A stretch of DNA of 25,219 nucleotides from an uncultured Oscillospiraceae bacterium (GTDB lineage Bacteria; Bacillota; Clostridia; Oscillospirales; Acutalibacteraceae), in contig UQQT01000035.1 of assembly GCA_900543395.1 (NCBI GenBank), positions 1 through 25,219 of the forward strand, in the 5' to 3' direction. Shown piece after piece: positions 6,017 through 13,314 of the stretch. Made by a program: the position numbers and the translations under genes. How positions within the stretch are numbered: position 1 is the first letter of the stretch; each line of letters starts with the position of its first letter. Below the pieces are notes generated by a model. It saw only the letters and a list, made by a program, of their open reading frames with translations. It was not told the origin of the DNA and ran no database searches.

Positions 6017-7321
6017 TTATTTCCTTTTGAAAAGTGATTTTAAGCTCTTTTTCTGCTCTTTCTCCTTGTTTTTAAGCGGGTTGGATTCCGAAACGAACTC
6101 TCCGTTTTCGAAATATCCCTCGACTCGCTTTCCGTTCGGGTAGGAAAGCTCGCCGTAGCCGTTTATCTCGCCGTCCGAAAATCTGCCCTCGAAACGGGTG
6201 CCGTCGGGCTTTTCGAAAACGCCGATTCCGTCTCTTTTTCCGTTTTTGAATTCACCGCAGTAATATGCGCCGTCGATTCTTGTAAACACTCCGGAGCCGT
6301 GAAATTCGCCGTTTGAAAACTCGCCTTCGTACTCGTCGCCGTCGGAATTTATGTATTTTCCCGTTCCGTTTCTCTCTCCGTGCGCAAACTGCCCCGTATA
6401 ATAACTTCCGTCGCAGAACGTATATTTTCCGAAGCCGTGTCTGAAACCGTCCTTGAATTCACCGTCGTAAACGTCGCCGTTTTCCGAAACGCTTATGCCT
6501 TTTCCGTTTCTTTTGCCGTTTTTAAATTCGCCCGTATAGCTTGATGAATCGGCATAAGTATATTCGCCGAATCCGTCGAATTCGTTATCCTTAAAATCGC
6601 CTTTATATTTATTTCCGTCGCTCGACGTCCATTCGCCTTTTCCGTCGTATTTGCCCGACTTAAAATCGCCTTTATAAACGGAAGAATCCGAATAATAATA
6701 TTCGCCCTCTCCGTCCGGAACGCCGTATTTTGTTTCGCCCTTATACATTCCGTCTTTATAACGGATAAATCCCGCCTCTTCGGTCTTAACCTGTTTTTCT
6801 TCGCGGTTATTTTCGGTTTCGGGCTGAATTTCGGAAACCTCGGTTTCTGCTTTCGGTTCCTCGGGATCTTCGATTTTTTCTTCGTCACCGTTTTCTTCGC
6901 CGCCGGATGCGTTCATCTGCGGTTTTGCGTCGGCAAGACTTTTTATTGCGAACAGTTTTTTATAGAATAATTCTCTGTCTGTATACGCGTATAAGTTGAC
7001 TGCCGTTCTGCACTGCGCGAGAGCGGTCAGTTTAAACGGAACCGATACTTTTTCCGCATAGACGGGAATGATCGGCAGGTACAGTTCCTTTGATTTATCA
7101 AGCTCGGATTTAAGTGCCTCGGAGCTTATGTTATCCTTTGATATGACCGCAAGCATACACAGCGATTCCTCGGCGGCGGAAATATCGCTTGTATTTCGGC
7201 AGTCTCTGCCCTTGACATGATAACCGCGTTTTTTCAGCTCGGATATCAGTTCTCCTACAAAGTCCGAATATTTTGAAGTGTACACAACGTATACGTATTT
7301 TTTATTCTCAGCGTCTGTCAT
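6017..7321 (-). CDS. TIR-domain protein with nine and a half MORN repeats
   Basis: A 434-residue protein. Residues 8-129 fit a divergent bacterial TIR domain: strand A is YVYVVYTSKYSDF, helix A carries GELISELKKRGYHV, and LAVISKDNISSEALKSEL aligns with the S..S..S....EL motif in which the glutamate (here E73) is the NADase catalytic residue of active TIRs. LPIIPVY and a final FYKKLFAIKSL helix follow. The BB-loop acidic/aromatic motif is poorly kept. Residues 137-182 are an acidic, disordered-looking linker. Residues 193-399 are nine exact-length 23-residue MORN repeats (YKGDFKSGKYDGKGE pattern), then a half repeat and a Lys-rich tail (KKSLKSLFKRK). There is no signal peptide or TM segment. 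GGAGG about 8 nt before the ATG and a promoter at 7343-7371 support the start. TIRs generally deplete NAD+ or make signal nucleotides, and MORN repeats bind lipids or proteins. Any defence role is inference. Confidence 0.85.
   Translation of the reverse strand: MTDAENKKYVYVVYTSKYSDFVGELISELKKRGYHVKGRDCRNTSDISAAEESLCMLAVISKDNISSEALKSELDKSKELYLPIIPVYAEKVSVPFKLTALAQCRTAVNLYAYTDRELFYKKLFAIKSLADAKPQMNASGGEENGDEEKIEDPEEPKAETEVSEIQPETENNREEKQVKTEEAGFIRYKDGMYKGETKYGVPDGEGEYYYSDSSVYKGDFKSGKYDGKGEWTSSDGNKYKGDFKDNEFDGFGEYTYADSSSYTGEFKNGKRNGKGISVSENGDVYDGEFKDGFRHGFGKYTFCDGSYYTGQFAHGERNGTGKYINSDGDEYEGEFSNGEFHGSGVFTRIDGAYYCGEFKNGKRDGIGVFEKPDGTRFEGRFSDGEINGYGELSYPNGKRVEGYFENGEFVSESNPLKNKEKEQKKSLKSLFKRK
6125..6745 (-). 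repeat. 69-bp tandem coding repeats (MORN)
   Basis: Nine consecutive 69-bp units encode the 23-residue MORN repeats without length variation. They have diverged at DNA level but keep gaattc/aaatcgcc-like blocks, so unit number could vary between strains. Confidence 0.85.
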
Positions 7322-7342
7322 AAAATAACCTCCGTTTTGTTA

Positions 7343-7371
7343 ATGATAGCATATCGAATCAAAAAGTGCAA
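7343..7371 (-). promoter_or_regulatory. Promoter of the TIR-MORN gene
   Basis: Minus strand: TTGCAC, 17-nt spacer, TATCAT, with an extended -10 TG (TGCTATCAT). The transcript would start about 15 nt before the ATG. Confidence 0.65.
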
Positions 7372-7587
7372 TTAAAAAGAAAAATTATAGAAAATGCAGA
7401 CGCGGACAAAGCGTACAGGACGATTGAGAGCATTTCCGGCACAATTTCATATAAAAGAATACAAACCGCAGGTAAGAAAGAATAGTAGATTTTATGTCAG
7501 TGCAGTTCTCGGAGAATAGAATTGGAATTATGCGAACGGGGAATTATTTTTTTATACGTAAATTATACATAAAAATATAAAAATCGG

Positions 7588-7615
7588 TTGCATTAATAAA
7601 TGTTTCTGTTATAAT
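7588..7615 (+). promoter_or_regulatory. Promoter of the DHDPS-family gene
   Basis: TTGCAT (7588-7593), 16-nt spacer, TATAAT (7610-7615) with an extended -10 (TGTTATAAT). Confidence 0.7.
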
Positions 7616-7653
7616 GTAATCGACCGAGATTTTCGGCATAAAACAAAAAATCA

Positions 7654-7690
7654 GGGAGGATTTCGGATTATATTTCCGAAATACAGAAAA
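7654..7690 (+). promoter_or_regulatory. SD separated from ATG by a hairpin in the leader
   Basis: The only strong SD, GGGAGG (7654-7659), lies 31 nt from the ATG at 7691. Between them TTTCGGA (7661-7667) pairs perfectly with TCCGAAA (7675-7681). Folding removes 21 nt and leaves an effective spacing of 10 nt. Alternatively, translation starts at ATT 7667, which is in frame and 7 nt after the SD, adding eight residues. Confidence 0.55.
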
Positions 7691-8590
7691 ATGAGTAAAC
7701 TTGAAGAAAATTATACCGGCATTTATTCTTTGATGCTGACTCCGTATAAGGAGGATTTAAGCGTAGATTACGACGCGTACGAGGAGTATGCCGACTGGCA
7801 GGTTTCGCAGGGGGTAGGTCATCTTTTCGCAGTTTGCGGAAGCTCTGAAATGGCTGCGCTCACTCTCGACGAGAGAGTTAAGCTTGCCTCTCTTACCGTA
7901 AAGCATAAGGGCGATACGACCGTTGTGGCTACAGCTAATATGGAGCCTTCGTGGTTTGCACAGGTTGAAGAGGTCAAGAGAATGGAGCAGACCGGTGTTG
8001 ACGGAATAGTATTTACTACGAAGGGTTACGGTAACGACGAGGACAGACTTGTTTCTTATATAGGCGAGCTTAAACAGAATACTTCACTGCCTGTATTTAT
8101 GTATGAATTCCCCGGATTCCCGAACTGCCATATAAGCGGAGAGTGCTACGGCAGACTAGTTAAGGAGTGCGGTATTTACGGTATTAAGGACACAACATGC
8201 ACGGTTGACGGTATTAAATCAAAAATAGATAATAAGGGTGATTCCTGCGTTATTCAGGCTAATATGCCTTATCTTTTTGAGGCGTTCAAAATGGGCGCGA
8301 GAGGCGTTATGGCGACCCCGACTTCGTGCGGAGGCGCATTCTTCCAAAGATTTTACGACGCTTTCGTCAGCGGAGACATGGCTCTTGCAGAGAAACGTTT
8401 TAACGAGATTACTCTTCTTGACTGCGCTATCGACAGCGGATTCAACTGCTCGGCAAAATATCTTGTTCAGCTTCAGGGCATTGAGAGTATGAAGCCGAGA
8501 AACAGAGGCGGGCAGAAACTCTCCGGCGCGAGAACGGAAAGTCTTAAATCGTTCCATAACTGGTGCGTTGCCGAAGGACTTATGAAGTAA
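7691..8590 (+). CDS. Dihydrodipicolinate synthase / N-acetylneuraminate lyase family aldolase
   Basis: A 299-residue class I aldolase of the DHDPS/NAL superfamily with a (beta/alpha)8 barrel. Visible motifs are the substrate-carboxylate loop CGSSEMAALTLDER (49-62), the general-acid/base tyrosine in VFMYEFPG (Y138), and the Schiff-base lysine in GIYGIKDTT (K166). ARGVMATPTSCGGAFF near 207-218 matches the conserved G-x-x-G region. The family condenses or cleaves pyruvate with aldehydes (lysine synthesis, sialate or keto-acid sugar catabolism). The CGSSE loop differs from the GTTGE of true DapA, so a sugar-acid or other substrate is more likely than lysine synthesis. It has its own promoter and an unusual SD-hairpin-ATG leader. 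The substrate cannot be decided from sequence. Confidence 0.8.
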   Translation: MSKLEENYTGIYSLMLTPYKEDLSVDYDAYEEYADWQVSQGVGHLFAVCGSSEMAALTLDERVKLASLTVKHKGDTTVVATANMEPSWFAQVEEVKRMEQTGVDGIVFTTKGYGNDEDRLVSYIGELKQNTSLPVFMYEFPGFPNCHISGECYGRLVKECGIYGIKDTTCTVDGIKSKIDNKGDSCVIQANMPYLFEAFKMGARGVMATPTSCGGAFFQRFYDAFVSGDMALAEKRFNEITLLDCAIDSGFNCSAKYLVQLQGIESMKPRNRGGQKLSGARTESLKSFHNWCVAEGLMK

Positions 8591-8604
8591 AAAGCCAAGA
8601 GCGA

Positions 8605-8633
8605 TTGACAATTATTTTATTCTATGATATAAT
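8605..8633 (+). promoter_or_regulatory. Perfect-consensus promoter of scfA
   Basis: TTGACA (8605-8610), 17-nt spacer, TATAAT (8628-8633), plus an extended -10 TG. It is the strongest promoter in the window by match, as expected for an abundant precursor peptide. Confidence 0.9.
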
Positions 8634-8669
8634 TTAATAAACATATACGAACGGGGAGGGTAACGTTAG

Positions 8670-8819
8670 ATGAAGCATATTAATACTATTGAGACTCGCA
8701 ATCTTTGCGACAGCGCAAAGAACGGCGGCTGCGGTGAGTGTCAGACTTCCTGCCAGTCGGCATGCAAGACAAGCTGCGGTATCGCTAACCAGGCTTGCGA
8801 GAATAAGGAAAGCAAATAA
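8670..8819 (+). CDS. scfA: SCIFF ranthipeptide precursor
   Basis: A 49-residue peptide too short for ordinary gene calling. The leader opens MKHINTIETRN and the core contains CGECQTSCQSACKTSC followed by NQACEN. This is the signature of SCIFF (six cysteines in forty-five residues), a near-universal ranthipeptide of Clostridia. The six canonical cysteines are 21, 24, 28, 32, 36 and 43. An additional one, C13, sits at the leader/core boundary and is not part of the canonical set. The radical SAM maturase ScfB makes thioether links from Cys sulfur to the gamma-carbon of a Thr in such peptides. GGGGAGGG about 10 nt before the ATG gives strong translation. An intrinsic terminator follows the stop by 8 nt. 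The biological role of SCIFF is still unclear; population-level signalling has been proposed. Confidence 0.95.
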   Translation: MKHINTIETRNLCDSAKNGGCGECQTSCQSACKTSCGIANQACENKESK

Positions 8820-8827
8820 AAATTTGA

Positions 8828-8859
8828 GGCTGTCACATGATGCGACAGCCCATTTTTTT
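8828..8859 (+). terminator. Intrinsic terminator/attenuator between scfA and scfB
   Basis: GGCTGTC (8828-8834) pairs with GACAGCC (8844-8850), with two further inner pairs and a 3-nt loop, followed by TTTTTTT (8853-8859). It should cap most scfA transcripts and let a minority read into scfB. I see no separate scfB promoter. Confidence 0.85.
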
Positions 8860-8876
8860 GAGAGGATCAATACTTT

Positions 8877-10247
8877 ATGATACATCAATATAAATTCGGC
8901 GGTTACAATATAGTTCTTGATATCTGTTCGGGAAGCGTACACGCCGTTGACGATATAGCTTACGATATTATAGCTGATTATCAAAGTACGGACAGACAGA
9001 CTCTTATTGAGAAAACCGCTTCGAAATACCCGGCTGAACCGTTATCCGATATAGAGGAATGTTACGATCAGATAACCGAACTCAAAAACGCGGGCAAGCT
9101 TTTTTGCGAGGATACGTTCAAGCCCATGGCGGGCGCGCTGAAAGCGAAAACTTCGGGAGTTATCAAAGCTTTATGTCTGCATATCGCGCATACGTGCAAC
9201 CTAAACTGCTCGTACTGTTTTGCAAGTCAGGGCAAGTATCACGGCGAGAGAGCGTTGATGAGTTATGAGGTCGGAAAACGCGCGCTCGATTTCCTTGTAG
9301 AAAATTCGGGTTCGAGACGCAATCTCGAGGTCGATTTTTTCGGCGGGGAGCCTTTGATGAATTTCGACGTCGTTAAAAAGCTCGTAGAGTATGCAAGAAG
9401 CATTGAAGAGGAAAAGAATAAGCATTTCCGTTTCACTCTTACCACTAACGGCGTTCTTGTTGACGACGACGTTATTGAATTTGCAAATAAAGAGATGAGC
9501 AACGTCGTTTTAAGCCTCGACGGCAGAAAAGAAGTTCACGACCGTTACCGCGTCGATTATGCGGGAAACGGAAGCTGGGAGAAAATTGTTCCGAAGTTTC
9601 AAAAATTCGTAAAGGAACGCGGGGATAAGGATTATTATATGCGCGGTACGTTTACGCACGCCAACCCCGATTTCCTTGAGGATATAAAGACGATGCTCGA
9701 TTTGGGCTTTACACAGCTCAGTATGGAACCTGTCGTCGCAGCAGCGGATGATCCCTCCGCGCTTACCGAGGACGATAAACCCATTGTCGAAAGGCAGTAT
9801 GAGGAGCTTGCAAAGCTTATGCTTAAACGCGATAAAGAGGGCAGACCGTTTACGTTCTATCACTATATGATAGATTTAAAGGGCGGTCCGTGTATCTATA
9901 AAAGAATATCAGGCTGCGGTTCGGGTACGGAATACATGGCAGTTACTCCGTGGGGTGATTTATACCCGTGCCACCAGTTTGTAGGCGACGAAAAATTTAA
10001 ACTCGGTGATATTTATAACGGAGTTACGAATAAATCGATACAAAACGTGTTTGCCTCCTGCAACGTTTACGCGCGTCCGGACTGCGCGGACTGCTGGGCT
10101 AAGCTTTACTGTTCGGGCGGATGCGCCGCAAACGCATACCACGCGACGGGAAGCGTTACGGGCGTATATAAATACGGATGCGACTTGTTCAGAAAGCGTA
10201 TGGAATGTGCGATTGCCGTTGCTGTCGCAAGAGAAACAGGGGAGTAA
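8877..10247 (+). CDS. scfB: Thioether cross-link-forming SCIFF peptide maturase (radical SAM)
   Basis: A 456-residue radical SAM/SPASM enzyme. Residues 1-80 form a RiPP-recognition-like domain (YKFGGYNIVLDICSGSVHAV). The radical SAM cluster motif is CNLNCSYC (C107, C111, C114), with the SAM-binding FFGGEPLMNF at 154-163. The C-terminal half has a cysteine-rich SPASM domain (GCGSGTEY, YPCHQFVGD, RPDCADCWAKLYCSGGC, KYGCDLF) for two auxiliary 4Fe-4S clusters. It reductively cleaves SAM and installs Cys-to-Thr thioethers in ScfA. The SD GAGAGG is about 11 nt from the ATG. It follows scfA by 57 bp across a terminator, and the PLP gene begins 1 nt after its stop. Everything expected of the family is present. 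Confidence 0.95.
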   Translation: MIHQYKFGGYNIVLDICSGSVHAVDDIAYDIIADYQSTDRQTLIEKTASKYPAEPLSDIEECYDQITELKNAGKLFCEDTFKPMAGALKAKTSGVIKALCLHIAHTCNLNCSYCFASQGKYHGERALMSYEVGKRALDFLVENSGSRRNLEVDFFGGEPLMNFDVVKKLVEYARSIEEEKNKHFRFTLTTNGVLVDDDVIEFANKEMSNVVLSLDGRKEVHDRYRVDYAGNGSWEKIVPKFQKFVKERGDKDYYMRGTFTHANPDFLEDIKTMLDLGFTQLSMEPVVAAADDPSALTEDDKPIVERQYEELAKLMLKRDKEGRPFTFYHYMIDLKGGPCIYKRISGCGSGTEYMAVTPWGDLYPCHQFVGDEKFKLGDIYNGVTNKSIQNVFASCNVYARPDCADCWAKLYCSGGCAANAYHATGSVTGVYKYGCDLFRKRMECAIAVAVARETGE

Positions 10248-10248
10248 A

Positions 10249-11592
10249 ATGAACGCTCCGATCGTTGAATTTGTAAAACGTTACTATGAAGATAATAATG
10301 TAAGATTTCATATGCCGGGACATAAGGGAGTATCCGTTCTCGGTTTTGAAAAATACGATATAACGGAGATTGACGGCGCGGACGAGCTTTTTGCTCCCGA
10401 CGGAATAATAGCGGAAAGTCAAAAGAACGCGTCCGAAGTTTTCGGATGTCCGACGTTTTACTCCGCCGGAGGTTCGACGCTGTGCATACAGGCGATGGTT
10501 TATCTTATCGCACTGTATGCGCGCTCAAATTCCCGACAGCCGTTGATTTTTGCGGCGAGAAACGCTCACCGCTCGTTTGTGAACGCCGCCGCTCTTACGT
10601 CGACGGATATTAAGTGGCTTTATCCGAGAAATAAATCGTCATATTATTCATGTGTGCTGACGGCTTCCGAAATAGAAAACGCGATAATCGAAAGCGAAAA
10701 AAAGCCCGACGCGGTATATATTACGAGTCCCGATTACCTCGGAAATATTGCCGATATGCGTTCGATATCCGCTGTTTGCAGAAAGCACGGCGTGCTTTTG
10801 CTCGTAGATAACGCTCACGGTGCGTATCTTAAATTTTTGCCGGAAAGTCTGCTGCCGACCGATCTCGGAGCGGATATGTGCTGTGACTCCGCCCATAAAA
10901 CTCTGCCGGTTATCACGGGAGGGGCGTATCTTCATTTCTCAAAAAAAGCGTCGCCGTTTTTTCTTGAAAATGCCGTAAAGGCTCTTTCGCTTTTTGCTTC
11001 GAGCAGTCCGTCTTATCTTATACTTCAATCGCTTGATATGTTCAACACTGTCGCTTCGTTTTTTGAAAATGAAGTCGGGACGTTTATTCCTGCGGTTTAT
11101 AAATTAAAAAAAGAGTGCGTTGCTTACGGATATTGCGTCATATCGTCGGAGCCGTTAAAGCTTACGTTACAGCCGGGTTCGATAGGCTATGACGGCATTG
11201 AATTTGCACGTCTTGCTTATGAAGAGGGTATTGTTCCCGAATTTTATGACAGGGACAACGTTGTGTTTATGCTGTCGCCTTACAACGGCGTAAATTCCGT
11301 TTTAAAAGCCGAGCGGTTCTTTTTGTCGGTCGAAAAAAAAGAAAGTGCATTTTCAAATCCTCCCGAAACTCCGCACCCGACCGTTAAGATGAAGCCGTGC
11401 GAAGTCATTTACTCCGACTGCGAAACTCTGCCCGTCGACGAATGTATCGGGCGTGTATGCGCTTATTCCGTTATAAGCTGTCCGCCTGCCGTTCCGATAG
11501 TCGTGTGCGGTGAAAAAATAGGACATAAAACAGCAGACTGTCTTAAATATTACGGAATAAAAGAATGCTGCGTCGTAAAAGAGAAAAAATAA
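10249..11592 (+). CDS. PLP-dependent Orn/Lys/Arg decarboxylase-family protein
   Basis: A 447-residue fold-type I PLP enzyme. HMPGHKG (21-27) is the family's N-terminal signature. ARNAHRSFVNA holds the ring-stacking region, LLLVDNAHGAYL has the pyridine-binding Asp188, and DSAHKTLPVITGGAYLH carries the Schiff-base Lys217. This matches the biodegradative Orn/Lys/Arg decarboxylase group (YaaO-like), which releases CO2 to give diamines or agmatine. The length is slightly below the usual 470-490. The start is the ATG 1 nt after the scfB stop, with GGGGAG inside scfB, so it is translationally coupled. An in-frame extension upstream to 10006 lies inside scfB and is not real. Coupling to scfB suggests co-expression; a direct role in SCIFF maturation is speculative. 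Confidence 0.85.
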   Translation: MNAPIVEFVKRYYEDNNVRFHMPGHKGVSVLGFEKYDITEIDGADELFAPDGIIAESQKNASEVFGCPTFYSAGGSTLCIQAMVYLIALYARSNSRQPLIFAARNAHRSFVNAAALTSTDIKWLYPRNKSSYYSCVLTASEIENAIIESEKKPDAVYITSPDYLGNIADMRSISAVCRKHGVLLLVDNAHGAYLKFLPESLLPTDLGADMCCDSAHKTLPVITGGAYLHFSKKASPFFLENAVKALSLFASSSPSYLILQSLDMFNTVASFFENEVGTFIPAVYKLKKECVAYGYCVISSEPLKLTLQPGSIGYDGIEFARLAYEEGIVPEFYDRDNVVFMLSPYNGVNSVLKAERFFLSVEKKESAFSNPPETPHPTVKMKPCEVIYSDCETLPVDECIGRVCAYSVISCPPAVPIVVCGEKIGHKTADCLKYYGIKECCVVKEKK

Positions 11593-11605
11593 ACATAAAG
11601 CTGTT

Positions 11606-11641
11606 AAAAGCCGTCCGGAGCTTGATCTCCGAACGGCTTTT
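11606..11641. terminator. Bidirectional terminator between the PLP gene and fucosidase gene
   Basis: AAAAGCCGTCCGGAG (11606-11620) pairs with CTCCGAACGGCTTTT (11627-11641) with one mismatch. The A/T tracts at both ends let it serve the two convergent genes. Confidence 0.85.
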
Positions 11642-11659
11642 ATAAATTTTTTGTTTGTG

Positions 11660-13165
11660 TTAAGCGCCGTATGCGCTGATTTCGGAGAGTACGGGATTGC
11701 TTCTTGACTGACGGAATACAATAACAAGCTCGTCTGTTTTTACGGGAACGTTAAATCTGACGATTTTCTGCGAACCGATAACCGTGCAGTCTGCAACTCT
11801 CTTATATCCGTTTCCGAATTTTGTGTAAACATCAAAATCTTCAACGCGCTGACTGAAGGATATGTTTTCTTTGAGTACAAGTGAGGATACTTTTGTTTTT
11901 GAACCGAAATTAAGCTTTAATGCATATTCATCGTCGGCAAGCTTCATTGTGTCGGATAACTGAGTATCTCTGTATTCTCCTGAGGTTGAAAGAGCTGAGA
12001 CGGTAAAGTCAAGCTTGTTTTCAAATTCCTTTGTAACGAATTTTGTAAATAATTCGAGTGTTTTTACTTCATTGTCGGGTATGCGTCCCGTAGTGTCGGG
12101 AGCCGCGTTGAGAAGAAGTGAAGCATTGCCTCCGACCGTATTGAAATATATATTTGCAAGCTCTTTAGCTCTGATTAAGGGGGAGAAGGGCTTGTTGGGG
12201 TAGAACCAGCCCCCGCCTATAGAAACATCGGCTTCTGCGGGACTCCACTTGAGATCGCGGTATTTTGATACGACCTCACGGCTTCCCATATCCTTGGTGT
12301 ACTCAGTGACGTTGGGAAGCTTACCCTCTCTCTGCTGTGAGCCGTCGATAACAGTGTCAACGCTGACATTGCTTGCGGGAATTACGCTCCACTCGCTCTC
12401 TCTGACTTCACCGCCCTCGTTGCCTATCCATCGAACATCGGGTCCGCAGTTCGAAATTACCGCACCGGGCTGGAGCTCGTGTATTACGTCGTAGTATCTC
12501 TGCCAGTCGTATTCCTGTTTTTTACCGTTGGGTCCCTCTCCGCACGCTCCGTCGAACCAGAAACAGAATATGTCTCCGTAGTTTGTGCAGAGCTCCTTAA
12601 GCTGTTCGACATAAAAATCATTATATGCGTCGGAGCCGTATGTCGCCTCATGTCTGTCCCAAGGAGAAAGATAAATGCCCAGGAGAAGTCCGTATTTTTT
12701 ACAGCTTTCTGAAAGCTCGGCTACGATATCCTTGCCGTACGGGCTGTTCATAACGTTATAATCCGTTGTTTTTGTGTCCCAAAGACAGAATCCGCAGTGG
12801 TGCTTTGCCGTAATAATAACGCCTTTTGAACCGGTTTTGCTTAAAACCTCGCACCACTGATCGGTGTCAAGGTTCGTCGGGTTGAATACCGAAACATCCT
12901 CGGTTCCGTTACCCCATTCGTCACCGGTAAATGTATTAGTGCTGAAATGAATGAAATTATAATAACCGAGTTCGTTGAATTTCAGCTGGTTTTCGTTCGG
13001 TACGACGGATATAAGTCTTTCGACTTCTTCACCGCTGTTTGCATAGCCGTTATTGTCTATGCACCATCCTTTTTTTAAATCCTTTACATAGACATTACCG
13101 AGTGACGGAAAAATGTTTGTCAGTAAAAGCATTATCGACAGTATAAAACTCAATAAATTCTGCAT
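11660..13165 (-). CDS. Secreted alpha-L-fucosidase, GH29
   Basis: A 501-residue glycoside hydrolase. Residues 1-23 are a hydrophobic signal sequence (LSFILSIMLLLTNIFPSLG). The GH29 barrel shows ELGYYNFIHFSTNTF (66-80), GVIITAKHHCGFCLWDT (115-131), LLLGIYLSPWDRHE (161-173) and CFWFDGACGE (201-210), where Asp205 is the catalytic nucleophile. From about residue 385 a beta-rich discoidin-like (F5/8 type C) domain follows, as in many GH29 enzymes. It removes terminal fucose from host mucin or milk-type glycans outside the cell. AAGGAG lies before the ATG, and the gene diverges from an oxidoreductase across 149 bp. Subfamily and linkage preference cannot be read reliably by eye. Confidence 0.9.
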   Translation of the reverse strand: MQNLLSFILSIMLLLTNIFPSLGNVYVKDLKKGWCIDNNGYANSGEEVERLISVVPNENQLKFNELGYYNFIHFSTNTFTGDEWGNGTEDVSVFNPTNLDTDQWCEVLSKTGSKGVIITAKHHCGFCLWDTKTTDYNVMNSPYGKDIVAELSESCKKYGLLLGIYLSPWDRHEATYGSDAYNDFYVEQLKELCTNYGDIFCFWFDGACGEGPNGKKQEYDWQRYYDVIHELQPGAVISNCGPDVRWIGNEGGEVRESEWSVIPASNVSVDTVIDGSQQREGKLPNVTEYTKDMGSREVVSKYRDLKWSPAEADVSIGGGWFYPNKPFSPLIRAKELANIYFNTVGGNASLLLNAAPDTTGRIPDNEVKTLELFTKFVTKEFENKLDFTVSALSTSGEYRDTQLSDTMKLADDEYALKLNFGSKTKVSSLVLKENISFSQRVEDFDVYTKFGNGYKRVADCTVIGSQKIVRFNVPVKTDELVIVFRQSRSNPVLSEISAYGA

Positions 13166-13196
13166 ATTATTCTCCTTTGATTTAAATTTCTTTTTT

Positions 13197-13226
13197 ATTA
13201 TACAATATACTTATATGAAAGTGCAA
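13197..13226 (-). promoter_or_regulatory. Promoter of the fucosidase gene
   Basis: Minus strand: TTGCAC, 18-nt spacer, TATAAT (rc of 13197-13202). Confidence 0.7.
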
Positions 13227-13254
13227 TACAAAAAAAAGAAATATCACAAATGTC

Positions 13255-13283
13255 TTGAAATAAGCTGCGCCATAATGTAGAAT
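13255..13283 (+). promoter_or_regulatory. Promoter of the Gfo/Idh/MocA gene
   Basis: TTGAAA (13255-13260), 17-nt spacer, TAGAAT (13278-13283). Confidence 0.65.
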
Positions 13284-13314
13284 GTATTTTAACAAAAACT
13301 CGGAGGGTTTATAT

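Larger units (their letters stand above)
7322..7690. other. 369-bp divergent intergenic region
   Basis: It holds the minus promoter of the TIR-MORN gene (7343-7371) and the plus promoter and leader of the DHDPS-family gene (7588-7690). Between them, 7366-7485 keeps a 39-codon open frame with no SD. It is treated as non-coding or a remnant. Confidence 0.65.

Noticed and set aside
6125..6745. Regular 69-bp periodicity as a CRISPR-like array
   Set aside because: The period is coding and in frame, the units have diverged, and there are no spacers.
7366..7485. 39-codon GTG frame in the TIR-MORN/DHDPS spacer
   Set aside because: It has a protein-like composition but no SD, and its GTG overlaps the -35 of the opposite promoter. 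It may be a gene remnant, but this cannot be supported.
10006..10248. Upstream extension of the PLP gene
   Set aside because: It lies inside scfB in another frame. The ATG at 10249 has a proper SD and family-like N-terminus.
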